This document shows, one piece after another, positions 36,613-45,058 of a stretch of DNA of 64,000 bases; the first letter of the stretch is position 1; the number at the start of each line of letters is the position of its first letter. The stretch spans positions 91,456-155,455 of the forward strand of contig NZ_JABBFO010000007.1 of the NCBI RefSeq assembly GCF_018494035.1, in the 5' to 3' direction. The translations under genes and the position numbers were made by a program. The stretch is from Rosenbergiella australiborealis (GTDB lineage: Bacteria > Pseudomonadota > Gammaproteobacteria > Enterobacterales > Enterobacteriaceae). A model generated the notes under the pieces. It was given only the letters and a program-made list of their open reading frames with translations. It was not told the origin of the DNA and did no database searches.

Positions 36613-36980
36613 AAACCTTATTAACCGGCACTCTAGTCACGAGCGATACGCTATTACCCGGTGATATTGGCGACCAGAAAAAACCGCACTCGTTGTCTCA
36701 AGCTGCGGAACAGTTTGAAAACCAATTTTTACGGCAAATGATTAAAGCAATGCGCCAAGCGACAGATGCTTTAGTACAGGACTCGCCGCTAGACAGTAAG
36801 CAGCAGGGGCTTTGGCGTGATTTTTATGATGATCAGCTCAGTGCTGATCTGGCTGCGACCCACTCCACCGGGCTTGCAGAAATGATTGTTAAACAACTTT
36901 CTCCTGCTACCCCCCCTTCAGAAACGGGGCATGGCGGTCGTTCTTTATCAACAGAACGACAGACAACGGATAAAGATTGA
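36609..36980 (+). CDS. flgJ: Rod-cap protein FlgJ, single-domain (Flag-2 LfgJ)
   Basis: A 123-residue FlgJ holding only the N-terminal rod-scaffold domain ([19 protein letters not shown] pattern and the [12 protein letters not shown] block). The C-terminal ~150-residue glucosaminidase of enterobacterial FlgJ (316 residues in Salmonella) is absent and the gene ends cleanly with a stop overlapping flgK. A seven-C run (36910-36916) lies near the end. A NlpC/P60 gene later in the locus may supply the hydrolase. Confidence 0.92.
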   Translation: MKTLLTGTLVTSDTLLPGDIGDQKKPHSLSQAAEQFENQFLRQMIKAMRQATDALVQDSPLDSKQQGLWRDFYDDQLSADLAATHSTGLAEMIVKQLSPATPPSETGHGGRSLSTERQTTDKD

Positions 36981-38329
36981 TGATGAATCTCTTCACGATA
37001 GCGGCCCAAGGCGCACAAGCGGCTCAGAACCAACTTTCAGTCAGTGCGAGTAATATTGCTAACCAACAAACGGCAGGCTACTCGCGTCAGCAAATCAGCC
37101 AAAGTGCTTCGGTGGTTTCCTCGGTCGGGAATGGGGTGAAGACCAGTGATCCGAGCCGGATCACCGACCAAACGATGAATCAGGCGCTTTGGCGTACGGA
37201 AAGTTCGGTGGGTTACTATCAGTCATTAAACAGTTGGGGTACCTCGCTGGAGAAAGTGATCGCTTCAAGCAGTACGCAGCCATCCACCCTATTAACGGGT
37301 TTTTTTAATGCATTAAGCGCATTAACCAGTCAGCCTGATGCGACGGCTTACCGCCAACAACTGATCAGCAGCGCCACGACGTTAGCCAGTGGATTGACGC
37401 AAACCAGTCAGACCTTAGTTGACCAAGGGGCGAGCATCACTGAGCAACAGACAGCCACGACTGAGCAAGTGAATCAATTGTCATCGCAAATTGCTGATCT
37501 CAATCAGCAGATTGAACGTCTGGGCGCTGGCGCGCAAAGTAATAGCTTACAAGACCAACGTGACCAGCAAGTCAAAACGCTCAGTGGCTTGGTCAATCTG
37601 TCGGTCGAAAAGACCGAGGCGGGGAGTTACACCTTATCAGTACAAGGAGCGACACTGGTTAAGGGAAAACAGGCAGCGGTCGTGACCTCGGTGAACGATC
37701 CTCAGGCAGGGTGGCAACTTAACGTCACGATGGATCAGACCTCGACGACTGTAGCCGATAATGTCGGCGGGCAGTTAGGCGGATTATATGACTACCAGCA
37801 ACAAGTTCTCTCGCCACTGCAAAAACAGGTAACAGGACTAATGCAGTCGCTAAATGATCAAGTTAATAGCACCTTAGCTAAAGGCTATGACTCGCAAGGT
37901 AACAGTGGCGCGCCACTGTTTAGGTTATCGGCCGCTAATGGCGGAGGCTCAGTGCTGAGTACCACCTCGCTGACGCCGTCGGAACTAGGACTCTCGCTAG
38001 AGAAGTCGGCCACGGCCAACGGCGATAATTTAACTGCGCTGCTCGCATTACAGTCAGCGACAAGCAGTGATAATGCAGTCAGCTTAAAAGATCAAGCGAG
38101 CGCAATAACTAGCCAGTTAGCGACCACTAATAGCCAAAATAGTAACCAGCTTTCTGTCGTGACCGCAGTTAACCAACAGTGGCAACAGCAGCGTGATAAC
38201 TTTAGCGCTGTAAATAAAGACGAAGAAGCGGTTAACTTACAAACCTATCTGCAAGCCTATCAAGCCAATATGAAGGTAATGTCGGTGGGAAATCAGCTAT
38301 TCACCGAATTACTGAATATTTTTAGCTAA
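36980..38329 (+). CDS. flgK: Hook-filament junction protein FlgK (Flag-2 LfgK)
   Basis: A 449-residue HAP1. The N-terminal signature is AQNQLSVSASNIANQQTAGYSRQ and the C-terminal helix is EEAVNLQTYLQAYQANMKV. It is shorter than Salmonella FlgK (553), with a reduced variable middle. ATG codons at 36980 and 36983 are both possible starts; the first overlaps the flgJ stop. Confidence 0.95.
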   Translation: MMNLFTIAAQGAQAAQNQLSVSASNIANQQTAGYSRQQISQSASVVSSVGNGVKTSDPSRITDQTMNQALWRTESSVGYYQSLNSWGTSLEKVIASSSTQPSTLLTGFFNALSALTSQPDATAYRQQLISSATTLASGLTQTSQTLVDQGASITEQQTATTEQVNQLSSQIADLNQQIERLGAGAQSNSLQDQRDQQVKTLSGLVNLSVEKTEAGSYTLSVQGATLVKGKQAAVVTSVNDPQAGWQLNVTMDQTSTTVADNVGGQLGGLYDYQQQVLSPLQKQVTGLMQSLNDQVNSTLAKGYDSQGNSGAPLFRLSAANGGGSVLSTTSLTPSELGLSLEKSATANGDNLTALLALQSATSSDNAVSLKDQASAITSQLATTNSQNSNQLSVVTAVNQQWQQQRDNFSAVNKDEEAVNLQTYLQAYQANMKVMSVGNQLFTELLNIFS

Positions 38330-38343
38330 CTGAGGTAATCACG

Positions 38344-39255
38344 ATGCGTATTAGTAGTCTCAGTCAGCCACAAAGAATGTTGGCGACCTTAGAAACCGGC
38401 AATACTCAGATTCAAAAATTGCAGGATCAGCTGTCTACTCAGCAAAAACAGACACTACCTTCTGAAGATCCACTGAATGCGACACGCACCTCGGCGTTAA
38501 CGCAACAACAGGCGGTCACGGCGCAGTATCAAACCAATATCACCACATTAAATGATACGCTGACACGACAAGATACGCTGCTTAGTAGCATGAGTGATCA
38601 ATTACTTTCGCTGCAAGATCAATTGCGAAGCATGAATAATGCGACGCAGTCGGCAAGCTCTTATGCCAGTTATCAAACACAACTATCCAGTCTGAGCGAA
38701 GGGATAGTCGGTTTATTGAACAGTCAAGATGCCGAGGGGCGCTATATTTTTGGCGGGACACAAAGCGATAAACCGCCCGTGGTAATGGTTGACGGTCAAT
38801 ACCAGTGGCAGGGAAATAAGGGCGAACGCGCTGTTCAGGTTGGCCAACAACAGTCGGTAAATGGTAACTCGGATCTCAGTACACTTTTTGCGGTAGGAGA
38901 TGACCCTTTGGGTTTTCTCAATCAACTGGGTCAATTACAAAAACAGCTTTCGGCATCAGGCAGTACTACGCTCCCTGATAGCTCCGCATTGTCGACCTTA
39001 CTGCAACAGAGTAGCGATGTCTCCACACGGTTAGGGAGTACTAGAGGTTCGATAGGTAGCCGACAAAACCAACTGACGCAGTTATCAAACGTTTATACTG
39101 ACCTGACGGCGGCGAATAGTGAGGTATTGAGTCAATTACAAAGTACCGATATCGCGGATACGACACTACAGTTACAATCTTGGCTTAAGACCGTTGAATA
39201 TAGCAGTAAGGCTTATAGTTTAATGAATCAATTCTCGATGTTTGACGCGATCTAA
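38344..39255 (+). CDS. flgL: Hook-filament junction protein FlgL (Flag-2 LfgL)
   Basis: A 303-residue HAP3 with flagellin-like helical ends: MRISSLSQPQRML at the start and ADTTLQLQSWLKTVEYSSKAYSLMNQ at the end. It joins FlgK to the filament. It is 14 bp after flgK. Confidence 0.94.
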   Translation: MRISSLSQPQRMLATLETGNTQIQKLQDQLSTQQKQTLPSEDPLNATRTSALTQQQAVTAQYQTNITTLNDTLTRQDTLLSSMSDQLLSLQDQLRSMNNATQSASSYASYQTQLSSLSEGIVGLLNSQDAEGRYIFGGTQSDKPPVVMVDGQYQWQGNKGERAVQVGQQQSVNGNSDLSTLFAVGDDPLGFLNQLGQLQKQLSASGSTTLPDSSALSTLLQQSSDVSTRLGSTRGSIGSRQNQLTQLSNVYTDLTAANSEVLSQLQSTDIADTTLQLQSWLKTVEYSSKAYSLMNQFSMFDAI

Positions 39256-39257
39256 CC

Positions 39258-40280
39258 ATGTTATCACCTCTCTCTTCCGGCTCGTTTAATCGCCCTCTTG
39301 GCAGTGAAGTCGCCACGCGCGCGCAACCGTCACCGGTGGCAACGCCTAGTGATGTGTCAGCGCGCTTATCACCATCACATCGCGCACTCCGCTTTCCCGA
39401 TGAGTTATTAATTAGTCGTGATCCCCAACGCTTTAATACCCAACTAAACCAGCAGATTACCGCAGTTCAACGTGCCACCGATTATCTGGTCGAAACCGAG
39501 CTATCGCTCCGAGCTTTAGCTCAGCCGATGAATAGAGAAAAGCGGCAACGACAGTTAAGGCGTATGCGCCAACTGGTTGAACAGCGGGTTCAGCAATCGG
39601 GTGGTACGGTGGACCGTAATTTTCAGCCTTGTGTGGATCGTCCCGCACAGGTGATTTTTTCCTGTGAAGCCCTGCAAGCACTACTCTTTACTGAGCAGCG
39701 AGAGATTATTACTTTCGGCTTAGGCGAGGGGACGTTCCGGCGTTGGTGTTCACTGTTGATCAGCACTGAGATGTCATTAACCCAGCGTATTTTTGCATTA
39801 AATCGGGCGCTAGGTCAGCTTGCCATCTGGTGCGATTACGATTTAGCGCAGCAGCGTCTTTTATTGACGATACCTGAGCATCGCTGGCCGGAGCTGGTTA
39901 ACTGGTCAGTACGGGGAAGCGGCGGCTGTTTTGCTGCCGACGGTTTAACCTTGCTGCGCCCCATCCCCGTGGGGTGTTTTGAACAGCAACTGCAACAACT
40001 CCTGTCTAATGAGCCGACAAAAGTGGTGTTGACGGCTGAGCAGGCGGTTCGCCATTTAATACAGGAACGTCAAAAGTTGCTACAGCAGCGACAGCAGGTT
40101 GATCACCAACTGGTACAGCATTCAGTGACGCTAGACGGACAACAAGCTTTACGTTTGGCACAGCATACTCGTCAGCAACTGGCAGTGTGTCGCGGCGAAT
40201 TTCGCGGCTTAAATCAAGCCTTGCAATGCCAAGGTAACCTTCCGCTGTTGGCGGTTTATCAATTAATTATCGGTAATTAA
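39258..40280 (+). CDS. Unrecognised flagellar-locus protein after flgL (lafW position)
   Basis: I do not recognise this 340-residue protein from its sequence. It has no signal peptide or transmembrane segment. A Pro/Ser-rich N-terminal ~45 residues precede a basic helical region rich in Arg/Gln (about 95-115), a mixed middle with SLLISTEMSLTQRIFALNRALGQLA, and a Gln-rich helical C-terminus (about 270-325). It begins two bases after flgL and is probably in that operon. Enterobacterial Flag-2 loci carry lafW (proposed hook-associated) here, so it may be a divergent LafW; no function is asserted. Confidence 0.75.
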   Translation: MLSPLSSGSFNRPLGSEVATRAQPSPVATPSDVSARLSPSHRALRFPDELLISRDPQRFNTQLNQQITAVQRATDYLVETELSLRALAQPMNREKRQRQLRRMRQLVEQRVQQSGGTVDRNFQPCVDRPAQVIFSCEALQALLFTEQREIITFGLGEGTFRRWCSLLISTEMSLTQRIFALNRALGQLAIWCDYDLAQQRLLLTIPEHRWPELVNWSVRGSGGCFAADGLTLLRPIPVGCFEQQLQQLLSNEPTKVVLTAEQAVRHLIQERQKLLQQRQQVDHQLVQHSVTLDGQQALRLAQHTRQQLAVCRGEFRGLNQALQCQGNLPLLAVYQLIIGN

Positions 40281-40300
40281 AAAAAAAGGATATCTGCCCT

Positions 40301-40327
40301 TAATTTTCGTGTGACGACAGTCGTTAT
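40301..40327 (+). promoter_or_regulatory. Sigma-28-type promoter of the flagellin gene
   Basis: TAATTTTC (40301-40308), 11 bases, then GTCGTTAT (40320-40327). The layout fits sigma-28 promoters (TAAAGTTT-N11-GCCGATAA) and matches the one before flgM. It lies 45 bp before the flagellin ATG, and an AAGGAG ribosome site follows. The locus encodes its own FliA/LafS. Confidence 0.72.
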
Positions 40328-40372
40328 TAACTCTTAGTTACTACTTATCGTCCACTTTTAAGGAGCCGCCAG

Positions 40373-41341
40373 ATGGCTATTACATTATTTACCAACTCAT
40401 CCGCGATGTCTGCCAGCAATGCGTTACAAAAAGCTAACTCAACACTATCAAGCGCGATGGAACACCTAGGAACGGGTAAACGTATCACCAAGGCCTCTGA
40501 TGATGCAGCAGGTCTACAAGTCGCGACACGTTTACAAGGCCAATCTAATGGTATGGCGGTAGCACAGCGTAATATCGCTGATGCCTCGACAATGCTGCAA
40601 ACCGGCGAAGGCTCAATGGATGAAGTCAGTAATATCATGTACCGCATGAAAGATCTGGCAACACAGGCAGCTTCAGATACCAATACCACCACAAGCCGTA
40701 ATGCAATCAGCGATGAGCTTTCCAGCTTAAATGATCAATTAGGCAGTATCATGAATAATACTTCCTATGCGGGCGATTCCTTATTCGGTAAATTGGCGAC
40801 TCAAAGCAGTACAACGTCAACTAATGGTGGGGCTAAGACATCAGCAAATAACGGAACCACCGCAACCGATGGAAAAATGTCCAGCGCCATGACATTCCAA
40901 ATTGGCGCAAGCAAGGATGAGACGTCAACGACCAATGTTACTGATAAATTAAACGCATTAAAGGCCATGATTACCAGTTTTGGTAAAACCACTAATGTTG
41001 ATACCAGCGGCGATAAGATCACCACCACCACCACCAGCGGTCTAGATGTTTCCACTTCAGCAAATGCGAATAGCTTGATTGATACCTTAAGTTCAGCCTT
41101 AGATAATGTCTCTAGCTTACGTTCTTCTTTCGGTGCCTCGATCAATAGTTTAGGGCATGCTTCGGCTAACTTAACCAATATGAAAGATAACACCGACCAA
41201 GCGATGGGAAATATTCAAGATGCGGATTTTGCATCGGAAGCCTCGAAAATGACCCGTAGCCAAATGCTGGCACAAACCAGTACCTCAATGCTAAAACAGT
41301 CAAACAGCATGTCGAGTTTAGTGATGAGCATTTTAGGGTAA
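40373..41341 (+). CDS. lafA: Lateral flagellin (LafA / FliC)
   Basis: A 322-residue flagellin. N-terminal D0/D1 (NALQKANSTLSSAMEHLGTGKRITKASDDAAGLQ) and C-terminal D1/D0 (DADFASEASKMTRSQMLAQTSTSML, ending VMSILG) are conserved. The middle (about residues 140-240) is short, low-complexity and rich in Ser/Thr/Asn/Lys (including a TTTTT run), consistent with a thin lateral filament. It is alone between a sigma-28-type promoter and two tandem terminators. Confidence 0.95.
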   Translation: MAITLFTNSSAMSASNALQKANSTLSSAMEHLGTGKRITKASDDAAGLQVATRLQGQSNGMAVAQRNIADASTMLQTGEGSMDEVSNIMYRMKDLATQAASDTNTTTSRNAISDELSSLNDQLGSIMNNTSYAGDSLFGKLATQSSTTSTNGGAKTSANNGTTATDGKMSSAMTFQIGASKDETSTTNVTDKLNALKAMITSFGKTTNVDTSGDKITTTTTSGLDVSTSANANSLIDTLSSALDNVSSLRSSFGASINSLGHASANLTNMKDNTDQAMGNIQDADFASEASKMTRSQMLAQTSTSMLKQSNSMSSLVMSILG

Positions 41342-41384
41342 GGAAACGACGCGGGGTAATGCCCCTTGTGTTTCCTCTTTTTTT
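41341..41384 (+). terminator. First terminator after flagellin
   Basis: AGGAAAC (41341-41347) pairs with GTTTCCT (41370-41376), with an inner GGGG/CCCC stem, followed by CTTTTTTTTA. It starts immediately at the end of the flagellin gene. Confidence 0.9.
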
Positions 41385-41421
41385 ACAAAGCGGAAGGTTA
41401 TCTTCCGCTTTGTCGTTTCTT
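41385..41421 (+). terminator. Second tandem terminator after flagellin
   Basis: ACAAAGCGGAAG (41385-41396), a GTTAT loop and CTTCCGCTTTGT (41402-41413) form a perfect 12-bp stem followed by CGTTTCTT. With the preceding hairpin it makes a strong double stop. Confidence 0.8.
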
Positions 41422-41448
41422 ATCAGCCAATCAATAGGCTTTCTATTA

Positions 41449-41466
41449 TTGGCATGATTATTGCTT
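41449..41466 (+). promoter_or_regulatory. Sigma-54 promoter of the fliD operon
   Basis: TTGGCATGATTATTGCTT has the same key bases and spacing as the flgB promoter, differing only in the 4-base spacer. It lies just after the tandem terminators and 51 bp before the fliD ATG, so fliD to motB would be LafK/sigma-54 driven. Confidence 0.9.
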
Positions 41467-41517
41467 AAGAATCGATGCCAGACCCTGTTAACGAGTTTTC
41501 TCGCGGATATAGCCACC

Positions 41518-42792
41518 ATGACCGATATCAGTTCTCTTGACCCGAAAACCCTTGCGACGAAAATGGCAGGTTACGATATTCAAGCGTCACAAAATGCAGT
41601 GACGACACAGCAAAATTCGCTTTCCACACAAAGCAGTAACCTGAGTAAATTAAAAACGGCATTGACGACGTTTCGGTCTAGCCTGACGAGCTTAAATAGT
41701 GCGACGCAAGGGATGCTAGCAAACAGCGCCAGTGTGAGTCAGTCTACAGTTGCGACGGTGACTACGACTTCCCAAGCGAATCGGGGAACCTACAACCTAA
41801 CAGTTAGCCAGCTAGCCTCTGCCCAACAAACCGCCTATAGCGAGTTAACGGATGATATTGTCAAGCAGGCGACGGGATCGTTAACCCTATCGATTCAAAA
41901 TAAAAGTATTGCGATTGATATGGGCAAACTCAGCTCATTGGCCGATTTTGCCGATGCTATAAATCAGGCAACGGATAATCCTGGCGCTACAGCATCGTTA
42001 ATTAAGACTGATGGTAAAGTTCAGCTAATGCTCAGTAGTGATGAAAGCGGCTTAGCCAATGCCATTTCGCTAGACACACAACAGCTCGATACCAGCAGTG
42101 CCACCGCACTAGCCAAAGGCGTACAAATCTCAACCGCGCAAGATGCTAAAGTAAGTATCGGCTCTTTAGCGTTCAGTAGCAGTTCAAATAAGCTGGATTC
42201 GTTAATTGCTGGAGTAACCATTAACTTACAAACCGTCACTGCGGCAGATACGCCGTTAACGGTGACTGTCGGCACCGACACCAGCGCAACACAAAAGAAT
42301 CTCCAGAGTTTTATTGATGCCTATAACAGTTTGCGTTCAGTCTTGAACGCTCAAGGCTCGGCAACAGGTGGCAACGATGGGTTGGTGTCATCGCTGAATA
42401 CTGAGTTAAATGGATTGATCCGGGGGGCGGTCAAAGGGTTTGATATGACTCGCTTTGGCGTAACTTCAGATAAAGATGGCAAGCTGACACTTAATAGCGA
42501 TACCTTGAAAACACAATTAGCCAAGAACCCTCAGTCGATTAACCAATTCTTTAGTAACCAAGGGTTACTGGCCACTATTGATAAATCGATGAACAACTAT
42601 TTAAGTTCGAGCCATGGCACCTTACAAAGTCGACAAAACGTTTTAGATCGACAACAGACGGACGTCACTGATCGGCAAGCGAAAATTACCACTCGTTACA
42701 ACGATGCTTATAACCGCTATTTAACCCAGTTCACAAAATTAAAAAGTGCTATGCAGAATATGAAAAGCTCCTTGAGTAGCTTACTCAGTTAA
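41518..42792 (+). CDS. fliD: Filament cap protein FliD (Flag-2 LafB)
   Basis: A 424-residue cap protein. N-terminal SLDPKTLATKMAGYDI and C-terminal VTDRQAKITTRYNDAYNRYLTQFTKL helices are typical of FliD. The frame is open back to 41461, but that codon lies in the sigma-54 promoter, so I chose ATG 41518. Its stop overlaps the start region of fliS. Confidence 0.94.
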   Translation: MTDISSLDPKTLATKMAGYDIQASQNAVTTQQNSLSTQSSNLSKLKTALTTFRSSLTSLNSATQGMLANSASVSQSTVATVTTTSQANRGTYNLTVSQLASAQQTAYSELTDDIVKQATGSLTLSIQNKSIAIDMGKLSSLADFADAINQATDNPGATASLIKTDGKVQLMLSSDESGLANAISLDTQQLDTSSATALAKGVQISTAQDAKVSIGSLAFSSSSNKLDSLIAGVTINLQTVTAADTPLTVTVGTDTSATQKNLQSFIDAYNSLRSVLNAQGSATGGNDGLVSSLNTELNGLIRGAVKGFDMTRFGVTSDKDGKLTLNSDTLKTQLAKNPQSINQFFSNQGLLATIDKSMNNYLSSSHGTLQSRQNVLDRQQTDVTDRQAKITTRYNDAYNRYLTQFTKLKSAMQNMKSSLSSLLS

Positions 42793-42803
42793 TGAGAGAG
42801 ATT

Positions 42804-43190
42804 ATGTACAATAATGACAGTGTAAATGGCTACGACTACCTTTCCGCCGATTTAGAGCGCCAAGTTGCGACGGCGACACCACATCAATTAGTTCTCATTA
42901 TGTTTAATGGTTTAATGGATGAGCTCGTCCGTGCGAAAAGTCATATTACGGCTAAGCGTTATGAACAAAAAGCCACCAGTATTAATCGTTGTATTGATAT
43001 TCTTAATGCACTGAGCAGCGCACTGAATATGGAACAAGGGGGGGACTTGGCTGTTAGCTTAGCGAGTCTTTACGATTACGCGGTACGTTGTTTGTATGAG
43101 GCCAGCCATCAACTCTCGGTAGAGAAAATCACGGAAGTTGAGCGCTTATTGGGCGAAATTGAAGCTGGTTGGCGAGAGATGGCGGTTTAA
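42804..43190 (+). CDS. fliS: Flagellin export chaperone FliS (Flag-2 LafC)
   Basis: A 128-residue FliS with the signature YDYLSADLERQVATATPHQLVLIMFNGLMDEL and a helical bundle. It binds the flagellin C-terminus. I chose ATG 42804 (MYNNDS) behind GAGAG; an ATG four codons upstream overlaps the fliD stop. A seven-G run (43038-43044) lies mid-gene. Confidence 0.95.
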   Translation: MYNNDSVNGYDYLSADLERQVATATPHQLVLIMFNGLMDELVRAKSHITAKRYEQKATSINRCIDILNALSSALNMEQGGDLAVSLASLYDYAVRCLYEASHQLSVEKITEVERLLGEIEAGWREMAV

Positions 43191-43192
43191 TT

Positions 43193-43483
43193 ATGGCCGA
43201 TCCGTTATCGTTTACACGCCTACTCTCGGCAGTGGTTGAGGCCATCAAGCATCAAGACTGGGATAAACTGATTATTGCTAATCAACAGCTTACCTCCCAG
43301 CTCGAAGGGGAAACCTTAACTGAAGCACAACGTCAACAGCTCCGTCAGGTCTATCAGGCAGGCTTAGCTGAGTGCCATATTCACGCCGATGACTTATGGC
43401 AAAAAATTCAGAATACGGTTAACGAACGGGAAGCGATGGCGGCTTATGCTCGTTTTGGCGATGCAGAGAGTTTTTTAGGATAA
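43193..43483 (+). CDS. FliT-like flagellar chaperone (LafD position)
   Basis: A 96-residue helical protein between fliS and fliK, the place of FliT/LafD, the FliD chaperone. Only the size, helical character and position support the call. I chose the ATG two bases after the fliS stop; an upstream ATG lies inside fliS. Confidence 0.65.
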   Translation: MADPLSFTRLLSAVVEAIKHQDWDKLIIANQQLTSQLEGETLTEAQRQQLRQVYQAGLAECHIHADDLWQKIQNTVNEREAMAAYARFGDAESFLG

Positions 43484-43484
43484 C

Positions 43485-44582
43485 GTGATGAAAACTCTAG
43501 CACTCGCCACATTACCCACGACTGCGCCCGCGGCAACGACGCCTTCTGCTGCGGTATCGGGCTGTGATAAGCAACCCCCCTTATCATTCTCTTTAGCCTC
43601 GGCACAAAGCGATAAAAAGCAGCCAGAGACGGCGAGCACTCAGCCGGCACCCTCGTCTATTGATGATCGCAAAGAGGATGAACTGCCTGCGCTTATGGCG
43701 AGCTTACAGGCTCAGTCTCGTTATCGACAAAACGGAGCGGGGAACTTACTTACCGCCACGTTACCCACCAGCGAGGCAATGCTCGGCGCTGATCCTCAGC
43801 GATTGCTCACCGGGCTCGCGGGAAAGAATACCGCGTTGAACAAGGCGTGTTTTACCGACGACAAGACGGTCATATCGCAGAAGGAGAGTGAAACTGACCC
43901 CACATTTCCGACTATCATTTTGCCCGTTATGCAGTTAGTCGAGCCTCAAGTCATGCCCGCATCGGCTGAGCGATCTGTGCTTAATAGCCATATGGACGGT
44001 AGTGATATCAGCGCAGGAGTAACTTCGACGACTCGCGAACTCCAGCATCAAAACCCTCCGCTCCTCGATAATACTGGACTGACTGTAGCGGCTGGCCCAG
44101 CCACAACGGTCAGTCAGTCATTAACAGGAGCGCCACAAACCACCGTGGATCCCTTACGAACTAGGGTAGGTGAATCATCATCTGGGCATCAGGCACCGCT
44201 TATGGCGGTTATTGGTGAGCATATTACGTGGCAAGTGACGCACCAGCTACAGACTGCTGAGTTACAATTACATCCCGCTGAGTTAGGGGCGATTACTGTG
44301 ACTATTCATATGAATGCGGGAACCATGCAAGTGCAGCTTAGTGCCGATGTGCCAGAAACACAGCAGTTATTACAACAAACCACTCATGACTTAAAAGAGA
44401 GCCTAACGCTTAACCAAGGTGGGCAGGTACAAGTGGATGTTTCGTCGCAAGGTGAACAGCAACGTCGCCACGCACAGCGACAGCAACAACAAGAGCACTC
44501 GGAAATCCTTGCGGCAAAAGAATTCGCGCGCGTTAGCTCGACCCCATCGGCGAGCGATCAATCCATTTTAATTACGTTATAA
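43485..44582 (+). CDS. fliK: Hook-length control protein FliK (Flag-2 LafE)
   Basis: A 365-residue FliK-like protein. The long N-terminal part is Ala/Ser/Thr/Pro-rich and disordered (the molecular ruler), and the C-terminal domain has the hallmark LQLHPAELGAITVTIHMNAGTMQVQLSAD (about residues 264-292). A Gln/Arg-rich tail follows. It measures the hook and triggers the FlhB switch. ATG 43488 is an equal start candidate. Confidence 0.9.
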   Translation: MMKTLALATLPTTAPAATTPSAAVSGCDKQPPLSFSLASAQSDKKQPETASTQPAPSSIDDRKEDELPALMASLQAQSRYRQNGAGNLLTATLPTSEAMLGADPQRLLTGLAGKNTALNKACFTDDKTVISQKESETDPTFPTIILPVMQLVEPQVMPASAERSVLNSHMDGSDISAGVTSTTRELQHQNPPLLDNTGLTVAAGPATTVSQSLTGAPQTTVDPLRTRVGESSSGHQAPLMAVIGEHITWQVTHQLQTAELQLHPAELGAITVTIHMNAGTMQVQLSADVPETQQLLQQTTHDLKESLTLNQGGQVQVDVSSQGEQQRRHAQRQQQQEHSEILAAKEFARVSSTPSASDQSILITL

Positions 44583-44590
44583 GAGTCGTT

Positions 44591-45049
44591 ATGAAAAAGT
44601 CATTCATCATCGCATCGATTATTCTGCTGCTTATCATCATTGGGGCTGGAGGAGCATGGATGCTGAGTCAAAAGAGTGAGCCTAAGGCCGATGATCAGGG
44701 AATAGGGCATTGGTTTAAAAGCCAGCCACCTCGTGCTAGTTTCATTGAAATCAAAGATTTAGTGATTACTCTTCAAGCAGATGATAACCGCCCACGTTAC
44801 CTTTTACTCGATGTGGTGCTCGTTGTTCGCGGTGAAGAGCAATCGGCACAAGCACAAGCCTTTGAACCGGCAGTAAGAAGCGCTACGGTTGGACTGTTAA
44901 ACAATCAACCTTTTAGTGATGTGCGTGCGCGTACTATTCCAGAATTACATGACCAGTTACTGAAACGTTATCAAGAAGAGGCAAACCAGCTCGGCTTAAA
45001 AACGCTGCCTTTCGACGATATTATGATCAGTAAAATGGTTTTTCAGTGA
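44591..45049 (+). CDS. fliL: Flagellar basal-body protein FliL (Flag-2 LafF)
   Basis: A 152-residue protein with one N-terminal transmembrane helix (about 5-26) and a periplasmic domain with the FliL pattern (FIEIKDLVITLQ ... RYLLLDVVLVVR ... PELHDQLLKRYQ). FliL surrounds and stabilises stator units. Confidence 0.9.
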   Translation: MKKSFIIASIILLLIIIGAGGAWMLSQKSEPKADDQGIGHWFKSQPPRASFIEIKDLVITLQADDNRPRYLLLDVVLVVRGEEQSAQAQAFEPAVRSATVGLLNNQPFSDVRARTIPELHDQLLKRYQEEANQLGLKTLPFDDIMISKMVFQ

Positions 45050-45058
45050 GCGTAGAGC

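Noticed and set aside
40801-41193. 130-codon open frame opposite the flagellin gene
   Set aside because: It mirrors the low-complexity Ser/Thr-rich middle of flagellin, has no ribosome site and no recognisable protein character.
44570-44596. GTCGTTAT sigma-28-like box before fliL
   Set aside because: It overlaps the fliL start codon and the -35 half is poor, so transcription would begin inside the gene.
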